Shown here: positions 23,819-35,710 of the stretch, one piece after another
Layout: each line of letters starts with the position of its first letter
Position numbering within the stretch: the stretch's first letter is position 1
Source of the DNA: Eupeodes corollae
Taxonomy: Eukaryota; Arthropoda; Insecta; Diptera; Syrphidae
Assembly (NCBI RefSeq): GCF_945859685.1
Contig: NC_079148.1
Location: 30,143,946-30,207,945, forward strand
DNA: 64,000 nt
Direction of reading: 5' to 3'
The notes under the pieces: model-generated
Seen by the model: the letters and a program-made list of their open reading frames with translations, nothing else
The model's database searches: none
Told to the model about the DNA's origin: nothing
Position numbers and translations under genes: made by a program

Positions 23819-24332
23819 GCTTATGCAAAATGATCTTAATAAATTTGTAGGGTGGTGCAAACTAAATGACTTAAAATTAAATCTTCCAAAATGCACTTGT
23901 ATGTCTTATAACCGTTTTTTATATCATATCGTTCCATTGTAATGTTATGTTGAAAAATATTCATGAATTTAACGATCTTGGTGTAATATTTGATGAAAAA
24001 CTAACGTTTCAACTTCACATAAATTCTATAATTTCAAAAGCTAATTCTTTGTTGGGATTCATGAAAAGAAATTCATTAGAATTTTCTGATCCATATACTT
24101 TAAAATCTCTCTATTCTAGTATTGTTAGACCTTCTTTGGAATATGCGTGCGTTGTGTGGCATCCAACAACTCAATCTGATATAACTAAGGTTGAAAGAGT
24201 ACAGAAAAACTTCGTGCGTTTTGCTTTGAGAATTCTTTTGGAAATGTTGATACTGTTCATTTTTCTTATCCTTCAAAATGTCTTTTATTAGGAATGCAAT
24301 CTCTTGCATCGCGTAGAGAAATGTATAGTATA
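23819..24332 (+). repeat. left arm of inverted duplication (LINE RT tail)
   Basis: This arm carries the RT thumb/C-terminal segment, including FNDLGVIFDEKLTF and RPSLEYACVVWHP. It is repeated almost perfectly on the opposite strand at about 24,668-25,185. The 114-residue and 69-residue translations of the two arms are identical over their whole length. The spacer is about 335 bp. Confidence 0.9.
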
Positions 24333-24667
24333 ATGTTTGTTCGGGATGTTTTGTGTAACTACATTGATTGCTCTAGATCATTAAGATTGAGGCCCTTATT
24401 ATTCGAAGTTTCACATAGAACTAATTATGGATTGCGTGAACCTTTAAGTCATAGCTGTAAATTATTTAATAATGCTTACTATGTTCTAGATATAAGTTTG
24501 CTTAGAGATTGTTTTAAAAAATTATTAAAAAATAATTATTAGCATATTTAACACACAAACTTAATACAACTTAAAGACTTTTATATATGTTATATATGTA
24601 TATATTGTTAAATTTAATTATCAAATCTGTTGATGTATAAAGTAGAGAAGAATAAAAAAATAAATAA

Positions 24668-25200
24668 TAATACTATACATTTCTCTACGCGATGCAAGAG
24701 ATTGCATTCCTAATAAAAGACATTTTGAAGGATAAGAAAAATGAACAGTATCAACATTTCCAAAAGAATTCTCAAAGCAAAACGCACGAAGTTTTTCTGT
24801 ACTCTTTCAACCTTAGTTATATCAGATTGAGTTGTTGGATGCCACACAACGCACGCATATTCCAAAGAAGGTCTAACAATACTAGAATAGAGAGATTTTA
24901 AAGTATATGGATCAGAAAATTCTAATGAATTTCTTTTCATGAATCCCAACAAAGAATTAGCTTTTGAAATTATAGAATTTATGTGAAGTTGAAACGTTAG
25001 TTTTTCATCAAATATTACACCAAGATCGTTAAATTCATGAATATTTTTCAACATAACATTACAATGGAACGATATGATATAAAAAACGGTTATAAGACAT
25101 ACAAGTGCATTTTGGAAGATTTAATTTTAAGTCATTTAGTTTGCATCACCCTACAAATTTATTAAGATCATTTTGCAAAAGCAAACAATCAGCAGAATTA
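24668..25200 (-). repeat. right arm of inverted duplication
   Basis: This is the reverse complement of 23,819-24,332 plus the SINE-free sequence up to about 23,640. Near the outer end a few mismatches appear (for example GGTGATGC against GGTGGTGC), and beyond 25,205 the sequences diverge. The arm begins directly after the A-rich tail of the left LINE and lacks its own 3' end, so it is not a normal LINE insertion. Confidence 0.9.
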
Positions 25201-25205
25201 GAAAT

Positions 25206-28200
25206 AATTGCAAACAAAAAAAGTTATATTTTTTTTCCGTTAAGCAAACAAAATGAATTTAAAAGAAATCAAACAGTAAAATATGTAAATGATTAAGTTA
25301 ATCGGTAACAATAATGAAAGATTAAAGACAAAAAGCTTGATTAAAGTGTGTTGATGAATATATTGATGTTTTCATTAAAATAAGGAAAAAAATAAGTATA
25401 CGCCCAAGTACACATATACATTTTTAAGCTACACTTAACTGAAAAAGGGTATTTTTGCCTAAATGGTATCATTTAAAAAGAATGAAATAAATAATTCTCA
25501 AGTTTAAGATGTTTTCGTTAAGACATTTTTAACATTTAATTAATTTAGTGTATCTTTTTGCTTTAATTTAATTTTCGTCAAAGCTGCCAATCGATCGAAT
25601 TTTTTAAGTTTCGATTTTGATGAGTTTTACCAAGAGCATGTTTCACCAAGCATTTTTCACTTTGCAAATTTGCAAAAAAATAATATCCTGCAAGACTTTT
25701 TACTTTTAAATTTTTCACAATTATTTAAAAAGTATGTTTTTCATTTTAAACACAACTTGGCAATTAATTCGTTTTTTTTGTAAAGTTGCAAAGTATGTCT
25801 TAGATTGTATTTATTTGGATCAAATATGCATTAAAAAAGTTGGTAAATCAATACTTATCATGGTACTTTTAATACATCCAGGTACTTTAAGAAATCCTCC
25901 TTAAGAAAAAGAATGCGAGAGAGAAATTTAAGTTTATTTCCAATTTTGAACAAATCAAATTCTGAATCACTTTTTGTTAACCGAAAACTTTTTTCTGTAG
26001 AAAAATCAATTCCTACGTCCAAGCTAATTCTTACTTTCACTACCCTTTCACTATTATTAATTTCTTAGTTTTCAAAATCATCTTAAAAGTGATTAATTTT
26101 TGTATAAATTATCTTACAACAGTTTAAAAAAAAAAAAACGTTTCAAGGATGAATTAAAAAACATCTATAAATTAGACATTTATGAAATTAAGGTGAATCA
26201 AGGTGTTAACCCTAAAATTCAAAATTCATGTTTTGCTGTAAATTCTTTAAAATAAAAAATACAATCCACGTCTATAGTGTTGTTAACTATTATTTTCTAC
26301 TTTATTTTTAAAGCGGTTCATTTATTGTTTTGTATAGCATTCGACAATTTTCAAAACAAACTCTTATTTGGAATTAAACATTTCTCTTAGTATATTACTG
26401 AAAAGCTTTTTAAAATTCTAAATATAATTTGCCAATTTTATTGTTTCATTAAACAAGAAGAACAAATATTCGCAAAATAATAAAAACTTTTCAGTTTTCA
26501 GAAAAGAACATGCACTTTGAAAATTTAAGTTTGGTGAAACCTAAAGCACAAAGTTTTAAGGTGAAAAGTGTTTGGTAAAATAGGGTCTAAATGGAAGAAC
26601 TATCATTCTTTTTAGAATCCATTTTTTTTTTTTTTTGTTGAAAAAATCAAATATTTTTTAAAATGACTTCATTATGTCAGAAATTCTGAACGGCGGCGTC
26701 ACAACAAAGGTACAAAAGTCTAAACAAATGTGTCACTTTTTTAAATTGCTGAAGTAATAAACGACCATCTTAATGTTCCCTAAGGTCCTTTGTGCTGATC
26801 TTATTTTCATTATCTGGAACATACAATGTATTTTGCATTGCAAATCTTTTCTAGTTTAAGGAATTTTTAAAACGTTGAATTTCAATTCAACAACTGGCCT
26901 ATATCACAATAGTTGATACAAAATAATGTGTCAACTCATAAGCTTGTATTTAATGATTTCTTTCTTGTTAATTCAGGGAAATACTAGTGCGTCAGCTATG
27001 TGAAATTTCAAGCTGTTCGTTATTATAGTTTAAGTTTAAACATCTCAATCCTTGACGTTGTATTTTCGTTTTTTTCGACTGTGATAGATCCATATAAAAC
27101 ATATTCATAGAAATTGAGTTTGTCAAATTATTCAATGTTTGAAAAACCGATTCCAATATTCAGCAACTCAAAGAAGGCAGGTTTGTTAAAAAAAATCTAT
27201 CCAACCCCACTTTGTTCCACAACGTTGGTTAATCTGAAGATATTATTTCAAGACTTTCTCAAACTACTTTTTAATCTATTATACAGAACATTAATTATGT
27301 ATGAACTTCTTTTTTATTTGAAATGGTCTACCCTCTAGACAGCAGTAGATATACAAGGAGTTGGTATTCTTTTTATAACATAATATAAAGCGTTTATCCA
27401 AGGACTTTTAATTCAGGTCAAAACATCCGGTTTCTAACATCTCTCTTCTCAAGTAGGTATACAATCAATTCTTATAGGCTGCTATATCAACCGCACCAGC
27501 ACAAGAATTTAGATACCTTTTATGTCCCGAAGCAACTTCAATTATTTAGATTCAAAATGAAGAACGCTTTAAACTTTTTGAATTTGTTTTTATTTTTTGC
27601 AAGGAACTAGATGAAAAAGACTGAAAGCTTTTCCTGACAAAAATTTTCCCCTTTAATAAAAATCACTCACAAACAAACACACACACATATGTATACACAC
27701 TTTTAAATATAACACACAAACATATAAACTTCCGTGTAGATTTTGTTGAAGAAAAAATTGTCTTCAATCTTCAACCCGACTCGAAACATGCCTTTCTTAT
27801 GCTATACCGAATAAGACCACCACAGCAGGAGTCTTGGTTGTTGAAAATACAATATCATACAGTACACACATACTCGTATATCCATCATATTATATTGGCT
27901 AGGAAAATTTGGTATCGTTGTCTTTGTGTCAAGAAGAAAGAAGGTCCCTCTTAACTTCTATAATTTCCTCCCAGAGCATAGTGAGCATAGCGCTGCGGGC
28001 TTTTATATTTCTGCACACAATTTTCAGGGTCAAAAGCAACAATGTGCCGCTTCAGTTAGCTCTTGATATAAGTTGAGTATATGTATGCATATACAATATA
28101 CATACATACATAATATAGGACGATTCTGTGTTGTCTACTTTTGGTAAAAGTTTTTATAGATACAAGATTCAAATAGGATGTCCTTTCTTTTGGGATAGCA

Positions 28201-30987
28201 AGCAAGTGAATGAGGGTAGGATGGGAGATGATGGGAAGGTGTCGGAAAAGATTTTCGGGGGTTATGAAAGAGTTAGCATTTTTTTGAATTTTGTGTATCT
28301 TTATGTTAAAATATTTCTACCTCCTATGTATTGTACATACAAAAAAGGATTTCATCTCATCATAGTACTCACAGTGTTAAGTTTGAAATGATATTCCTTA
28401 GAAATGGTTGATATTTTATATTTGTTCTTTTATCCTTCACTCCGTCAGAAGAACACTTTTTCTCAAAACCAGATACATTTTCAAAATAAAAAAAAAACAC
28501 AGACACACTTCAAATACACCTGAGAATCACTATTTATTCAAAATTACAACGCGATATGGTATTTTTGACCGACAATCAAGCCATCATGATATATCCTTGT
28601 GGGGCCAGCAAAGAACTATTTATTCCATGGACTGCAACTCTCTCGAAACTATATTTCGAAACAGAAAAATAAAGGATTGAATATTTTATTTGTATTTAGG
28701 CAGAAAAAGGAAGCTTTTTTTGTAAATTAAATTATTTTTGTTTTGTATATATGCATCACTCTGAAATTTATTTATATACAGATTTTTGTTGTTGTTGTTG
28801 TTTTTGGTTTTTGGTTTTTCTTTTTTGTGTATTTTCTCTGTATATCCTTTTGATAGGTAGAGAAGAATTTTGCACAATGCAGCAATAGCAGCAGCAGCAG
28901 CAGTAGCACAGATCATTGGATTACATTTTTGCTTCTTTATTGGTGTACTATTGTAGAATGATGGTGTGGTACACACGGCTGAATTGTGGGTGGGTTTTCT
29001 GCAGCAGAGTTTGGGTATACTGCAGAGAGAACCTTCACATTTAAACTTGAAATGAACTTTAACATTTGCTCGGATTTTATTCAAATAATACACATCACTT
29101 TTTTTTTATTTATTTTATTTTTATTTAATTTTTATTTGAATTTTTAAATTAGGTAAAAATTAATTGGTATACATTTTTCACTTTAGATATCCAAACTTAT
29201 CTCTTAGAACTTACATGCAGTTGAATTTAATTTCGAAAAAGAAAACGCATAGGTATAGAACCGAGGTTGATAGAAGTTCTTTTTTATTTATTTATAAGAC
29301 GACGAAAAATCAACCTTAACCTGCATGAAGGTACTATATCACCAGAGACGAACAACCAACGAAATAAACCTAAACAGAAAACCGAAGAAAAAAGCCCCAC
29401 ACAACCGTTTTACAGAAATTTTCTAATTTATAATTGGTATAAATTAGAAAGGAAAAAAATTCTTTAATGCACTATCGGATCTTAGCATCGCGGCGTTTTC
29501 ACTTGGACTATCAGATATGGAAAAGCGCGAATATTGCGGACCCCCTGATTCTGATAGTGGTGGAAAATGCAAAAGGAAAATTCACGCATCTATTTACACT
29601 CTCTTGAGTGTAAAAATTAAAGCTTTCTTTTACACGAGAAAATATTATAAACACAACAGTATAAGGAAAAGAAAATCTCCTATGTTAGATAGTCAAGAAC
29701 TCGAGATACAGGTGGGAGTATATACTCATCGTTCTCGTATAGCTTGCGTTTGGTTTTGGTTTTATTTTTGTTTTTATTTTTATACCTATTGCGCTTGAGT
29801 TTAGGGAATTTTTGTATTTTGCAGAGAAAATGTTTTCGAGAGCGAAAATTGAGCTTTCACCTATATTTCTGGTTTTGTGAAATTTTAAACATTGAAAATA
29901 GGGAGTGAGAGACTTGGCATCAGAGAGAGAGCGAAAGGAATAATTTTCCTTTTATTTCATGGTCTCCGTTATATTGTAATGTTGTGTGTATAACTTTTAG
30001 CTGAGGATGTGTGTGAGTGTGTATTGTTTTGTTTCTTTTTAGACCAGTTATCTGATATACTTTAATATAGGGCAGTAATGTCTTAGGGATAAATTGGGGA
30101 ATGCAGAGCATTATCTGCAATCAGTATACGGCATTGTATGGGAAATTTCATTGTAGGTACGCAAGGATATTTTTGGATCTTTCCCAGTGAAAGATACATT
30201 GGCAATGAATCTATTTAGATGCCGCGCCAGAGTCTAGTTATAGGTGATTGTTTATGTTGAATTATGTGCATATACACAGGTTTTGTTGTATATATGTATA
30301 AGAAAATGTGGGTGGTTAATGAAAATATTAACATCAGTATAGTAGATACTTTGTTTTCTAAGAACCCATGCATTAATTGTAGGATATGTGGAAGGTTGGA
30401 AGACTTTATGGCAGGTTCACTCGGGGTGTATTTGGAAAACAAATTTTATTATTACAGTATAATTATATGAAATATCTTACGCATTTGTCTTAATTGTGCT
30501 ATAATATGAAATAGATATCATTTATTGTTTAAACTGGTATTCAATTCAGAAAATTTGAAACATAATATTGGGAAAAACATTGAAATATAAATTAAAAAAG
30601 TGTTATCAAACTGTTCGATTTGTTTTTGTAAATTTTTTAAATAAGATCAAATTTTATTTATGAAATTTTAGATTTAAAACTCAGGATTAAAATGTTTCGA
30701 GTGTTAAACCAATTAAGTAATATTTTTGGTTTGACTTTAATTTTTGTGAAGCAAATTTTCAATTGAATTATTCTAAAAATTGTATCAAATGTTAACATAA
30801 TTTTTGTATAAGATGAAATACTTTTTTTCAGGTATTTTTTAAGAAAACTATAGATCAGAGCTTTTTGAAATTACAAGACGTTAAGGATTGTGTTTGTATT
30901 ATAAAATCATTGATATTTATTTTATTTTTATTTTTATATTTATTTTATTCTTTGTATAAAATATCTAAGGTCGCATATTTGTAATTT
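25206..30987. other. long stretch without recognised genes
   Basis: The open frames are short and lack domains. A GCAGCAGCAGCAGCAG trinucleotide tract lies at about 28,885-28,905 and a GTTGTTGTTGTT tract at 28,785-28,802. Around 29,930 there is a GAGAGAGAGCGAAAG purine stretch. Weakly mirrored phrases at about 25,620-25,680 and 26,500-26,600 may be old TIRs but are not convincing. This is the least repeat-dense part of the window and is the best candidate for unique host intergenic or intronic DNA. Confidence 0.4.
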
Positions 30988-32238
30988 CCCATAAGAAGTT
31001 ATTGTAATGGGACCAAAAGAGATATCGACTTCAAATACATTTTGTTATACAGATAATAATCCAAAAAGATGCAGAAAGTTCTCTCAAGAAAATTGCGTGG
31101 GTGGTTTTTTTAACATATCAGTTAAAAAAAGGTGAACATTTTGGCTAACCCTAAATATATCACGAACCAATGATGCTGTAGACTTGAATTAAATTTTATA
31201 AATATATTGTAACGTGATACCAAACAAGTATATTTCTTGAAAAAATCTAATCAACCTTTTTTTTATAAATCAAAAAAACTGAAAAAAAAGTTGTTCACCT
31301 CGAAAATTTTACGAACACAAAATGATTTTATCTCCAAAATAATTGTGTGCAACGAAAAATACCGTTTTTAACATCTGGTAAAATTTTGAGAAAAATCAAA
31401 TTGTCAGTTTTTTTAATACAAAATAAAAACCTAAAAAAAATATTACTCAAAGTTGGTGAAAAATGATTTTCGACCCAAATATCTTTTCAAAAACTTGAGA
31501 TTATGGCTTCAAAGTTTTTATCTTTAAAAAAATATTGTTTCAATATTCTATAAAAATTTGAGAAAAATCGAATTAAGAGTTTTTAACAAAAACTAAATAC
31601 CTAAACAAAATATAGCAAAAGTTGGTAAAAATTGATTTTCAACTCAAATATCTTTTAAAAAATTTTAAATTATGGCTTCCTACTAATTTTCACTTATAAG
31701 AAATATTTTTTTTGGAAAAATTAATTTTCGACTCAAATATCTTCTCAAAAACTAAGAAAATTGGATTTTTTTTTACAAACAATAGTAAAACTTGGTAAAA
31801 ATTGTCTTTAAACTGTTTTTATTTCACAGAAAATATTGTTTTCGATATTCAGTAGTTTTTTTTATAAAAATCCAACAGTCCGTTTTTTCATAAAAAAATT
31901 AAATCTACAAGAAATAGTACGAAAATTTGATAAAAATTAATGTTCAGTTCTTGATATCTGTCAAATTAATTTCATTCATCCAATTTGTAAAAATTAAGAA
32001 ATTCTACTAAAAATGGTAAAAATTTGTTTTCGACTTAAAATCTATTTAACAAAACTAGATTTTCAACCTAAACTATTTCTTTTTATGAAAAATATTGTTG
32101 GTAATTTTAAAATTTTTAAGAATAATTCAAGTAAAAACTTTTTTAACCCAACACGAAAACCTACAAACTTTTAAACAAGACAAATAGAAAGACGGGATAT
32201 GAAGTTATCAGTGTGGGTCGTGGCCAAGCCTCTTTTTT
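30988..32238 (-). mobile_element. FAM1 copy C, diverged
   Basis: The hairpin end TTCCCATAAGAAGTTATTGT is at 30,990. The microsatellite segment is deleted, because GGGACCAAAAGAGATATCG joins directly. At least three diverged tandem units follow, and the opposite end is GTTATCAGTGTGGGTCG then GCCTCTTTTTT at 32,238. It is the most decayed near-complete copy. Confidence 0.78.
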
Positions 32239-32724
32239 GTATTACAATTTATTCATTCCACGCTTGATTGTTTTCAAAATTTTTACCCAAACATTGTTTG
32301 TCTCGCCAAAGCATTAATTCACAAAATCATTATTTCATAAAATTTATATCGCACGTCATAATATTTGATGCTATTGATCATTTTGCAGTTTATTATTTTC
32401 AACAATTTTAATATACCTACTTATATTCCAATTTTAATTACATCACATTTTCTCATGTTATGGTACACATTTGGATACTTTTGTACATTTTTCAAAGCAA
32501 TCTTATTTTATTTGTAAAAAGATTTAGAAACTGTAGTGGATTTTTATTGCAATGTTAGATTTGTGAATCAAAATGTGGCATTTTGAAATTTAGCAGGTAA
32601 CCGTAAATATTAAATGTTTACGTAATTTACATAAACTCATGACATAATTTTGTGTGTCTATTCTACGATATTTTTTTGTAAGTGTTAATAAACAACAAAA
32701 AAATAAAAAGGGACGTTAATCCGA

Positions 32725-32995
32725 TAAAAAATGCACCTACAAAATATGTTTTCCCTTGAGCCCAACTTCAGTCATACTATGAAGTACAGAGATTCATTTT
32801 TTAACCGTACTACGCGAATGTGGAATGCCTTGGCCCGCTTTATCTTTCCTTATCATTTGTCAATGTTCAGGAATTCAAAATCAATGTACACCGACACCTT
32901 CTTTTCAACCCTTCCCTCTTTTCCTAATGCTCATGCTGTGTCTTTGTCAAATTAAATGTGTACAAACTACAAACCCCTTTTAATTATAAAAAAAA
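32725..32995 (+). pseudogene. non-LTR retrotransposon 3' fragment
   Basis: This matches the C-terminal tail of the element at 9,497-10,400. The shared residue block is LEPNFSHTMKYRDSFFNRTTR, followed by MWNAL and a 3' A-run. About 270 bp survive. It is 5' truncated and lacks all RT catalytic motifs. Confidence 0.8.
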
Positions 32996-34305
32996 ATGTC
33001 CCTTGCCTTCCAGAGGATTTTTCTAGTATTAAATCCATTGCGTTCCATCAATAACACAAATCATGTATTCTTGAAAAAATTTCTAAGGACTCAAGTTTTT
33101 TGGTCTAAATTTTGGAACATTTTACATTCATTTGATGAACTTTCAATATTTAATATGGTTCTTTTTGAATAGACAAAATGATTGCATTTTAAAATATAGC
33201 CCTTCAATGTACAAAGTCCAGTCACAGGAGCACGTGCAATTTTTAGGTTCAAAAGGTTGCAAAACGTAATTTATGGATAACGAGCTGATTGTTATGAGAT
33301 GCACACAAAATGAAATCGAAAAAGAAATAAAACAAATTTCGGACACACAAATATCGTTTTGAACTTAAGTTCAACAATAAATTTTAAACTTTTGCCTTCC
33401 TTATAAGTTATTTTTATGTACGTATATCTACATCAGTACAAACATATCTACTAACTCTAACTGTAATAGGAAAAGTCATAATTTATATTGAAAAGAGAGT
33501 TTTTCCGCATTTAATCATGGTTATAGATGGTTATCGTAAGTTTACCTTGATTTGATTTATGTAGTACATACATGTGTATGAAAAGAGACTGTATAGATAA
33601 AAAAAGCATTATTATTACCCATTAAAAAAAATTAAAACATTTTGTCAACATAACTTTAACACATGAAAGGGGTTGTAGTTACCCTTATACACTGTGTAAG
33701 CGTGAGCTTTAGAAAAATATAAAAAGATTCAAACAGGAAAAACCGAGGAATATAAGTTTTAAAGCTCTGAATATTAAATTGAGAGGGAAAAACAGAGGAC
33801 GGAAAACATTGTGAGGGAAGAACAGAGTTCCAAATTCTTATTGTGGGTTGAAAAAATAATCTTTATGCTTAATACTACTGATAGACATTCCTGGATCATC
33901 AAGTATTATAGCAGATTTCTCAAAGAGGGGTTTGAGAATACAAATTTAAATGTTCAAGTTTTCTATCACATCTTGTTTTTAAAATATGCCCTTTATTTGA
34001 CGCCATATGAAGTTTTGAGCAAACATTGAATTTGAAACTTTTACAGTTTTTGTTTTGGAATTAATTTTTAGTGCTGATTTTGAATCCACACTTTAATGTT
34101 AACTGTTTGTGCAAGTTCTAAAAACACCTGTTTTTAAGATTATTTTAACATTTTCTAGACTTTTTTTTTAATACAGCATTGTTTATTAACATTTAATATT
34201 ATTAATTTATGTATGTACAAAATAAACAAATGGGAAGAACTTTTAAATAAAACATAAAATAAATAAGTTTTTGTTCACTGAGTAGTGGTTATTATCTCCC
34301 CTAAC
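32996..34305. other. sequence without recognised features
   Basis: Short frames only, with no repeat shared with the rest of the window. Confidence 0.4.
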
Positions 34306-34309
34306 ATCT

Positions 34310-34560
34310 ATCAAAGCTTTAATTCAAGTAGTCCGTCATGCACCTATCAACTTTAGGTCTCGCATTGTCTTGAATCAGAAAGAAATTCCTGCCCACGCCA
34401 TCACCTTACCTCCCCAGAAATTTTCCCACTGGGCAACTGTTTTTGAATTGTATCTCCCACCTGATCTTCTCCACACTCTTTAATGTCCATGTGGTGACAG
34501 TAGACAAACCCTGAACTTATCAGTGACGAGAAATTTACCATAGTCGGAAATTAATTTGAG
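34310..34560 (-). pseudogene. Tc1-like transposase core fragment
   Basis: The minus strand, read across frames, gives segments typical of the Tc1 catalytic core. These are a DESKFR-like stretch near 34,535, VWRRSGGRY near 34,465, GGKVMAWAGISF near 34,410, and an IQDNARPK-like segment near 34,370 that holds the second catalytic aspartate. The N-terminal DNA-binding region and the last catalytic residue are not present. The fragment is about 250 bp, frameshifted, and directly precedes FAM1 copy D. It is distinct from the relic at 3.6 kb. Confidence 0.6.
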
Positions 34561-34574
34561 TGATATCAAGAACC

Positions 34575-35290
34575 GAACAACAATTTTTATCAAATTTGCG
34601 TACTATTTCTTGTAGATTTCATTTTTTTATGAAAAAACGGACAATTGTGTTTTTATAAAAAACTACTAAATATCGAAAACAATATTTTCTGTGAAATAAA
34701 GTTTAAAGACAATATTTTCAATTTTTGAAAAGCTATTTGAGTCGAATGTAAATGTTTACCAAGTTTTAGTATTGTTATATTTTTAGGTTTATATGTTTGT
34801 AAAAAAAACACTGTCAGTTATATTTCAAATCAATTTTTACCAACTTTTTTTTTGTATGTTTTTATTTTTTTAAAAAACGCTGACAATTAGATTTTTCTCA
34901 AGATGTTTACGAATGTTAGAAACAATAAATCTTATAAGTTGAAATCAGCCATAATCTCAAGTTTTTGTCTGAAAAGATATTTGAGTCGAAATTCAACTTT
35001 TATCAACTTTGAGTAATGTTTTTTTTTAGGTTTTGATTTTGTATAAAAAAAAACTTCCAATTCGCTTGTTCTCAAAATGTTACCAGATGTTAAAAACGTT
35101 ATTAATTTTGTGCGAAAAATTGTTTTGGAAATTAAATCATTTTTTATTCGTAAAATTTTCAAAGTGACAAATTTATGTTTTAGTTTTTTTTTTTTGATTT
35201 ATAAAAAAAAACGTTAATTAAATTAACAAAAATGTATTCGAAGTCGATATCTCTTCTGGTTCTTGAGCTATCGACTACGAAAAAACGTCA
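34575..35290 (+). mobile_element. FAM1 copy D, truncated at both ends
   Basis: It begins inside the element (ATCAAATTTGCGTACTATTT) and contains about three diverged tandem units. It stops after GATATCTCTTCTGGTTCTTG at about 35,290, before the microsatellite and hairpin. Copy E follows 430 bp downstream in the same orientation. Confidence 0.75.
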
Positions 35291-35559
35291 AAGATTGAAC
35301 ATCATTTGTTACTGTTAAATATTTCAGTTAGTACCTACAATATTTGCCAATGTTTTTGATTTAAGTAAAATAATATTTAATTGAAGTCGAAAGCATTTAT
35401 TCGTAACACATTATATTGCTTTAATAAAAATGGACTACACTCTGAATTTTTTGAAAATCCTTTTTTTTACATTTTGATTTCAAAAACAAACATAATTTTT
35501 AAAATTGTATAAATAATAAGTGAAAATTAATTCGAATGGGCGATTTTTGACCAACAATT

Positions 35560-35710
35560 GTCTTTGAACTACTGTTACTGTGAGTCTTAAAAAAAATAAA
35601 AACGCCTGACGCTTATCTACTCAAAATCTTAATTTTCAAATTTAAAGTGAATGCTTTGGTTTATATGGGCCAGCACAGATATACAGACGGTCGAAATCGG
35701 GGGGACCTCT
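35560..35710 (+). repeat. FAM3 repeat, cut by FAM1 copy E
   Basis: It aligns to 11,470-11,620: CTACTGTTACTGTGAGTCTT, then AATTTAAAGTGAATGC, then GCACAGATATACAGACGG and GGGGGGACCT. The FAM3 sequence stops in its T-run, where FAM1 copy E begins. Confidence 0.55.

Larger units (their letters stand above)
21480..24670 (+). mobile_element. non-LTR retrotransposon with FAM2 and SINE insertions
   Basis: This is a decayed LINE. The 3' part of an endonuclease/exonuclease/phosphatase-type endonuclease is at 21,510-21,860 (VLGDFNLPNLNW, later LLDLVVASDD). A linker and RT fingers follow at about 22,490-23,480 (IGNYRPITKLSI, then KAFSRVN). The palm motif FADD is at 23,616-23,627. The thumb and C-terminal region is at 23,947-24,540. 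The 3' UTR ends in an A-rich AATAAAAAAATAAATAA tail. Frames shift several times, and the stretch between NYRPI and the KGRSTVSN block is internally deleted. A FAM2 element (21,867-22,484) and a SINE (23,670-23,805) interrupt it. Confidence 0.85.

Noticed and set aside
24692..25054. Second set of RT-like frames on both strands
   Set aside because: They are the inverted duplicate of the LINE at 23.9-24.3 kb, not an independent element or gene.
25620..26600. Possible degenerate TIR pair (GTTTCACCAAGCATTTTTCAC and its mirror)
   Set aside because: Similarity is patchy, no TSD is visible and no second copy lies in the window.
28686..29093. 135-codon minus-strand frame with an alanine run
   Set aside because: The alanine run is a GCAGCAGCAG triplet repeat and the rest is lysine/asparagine-rich low complexity. 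No domain was recognised.
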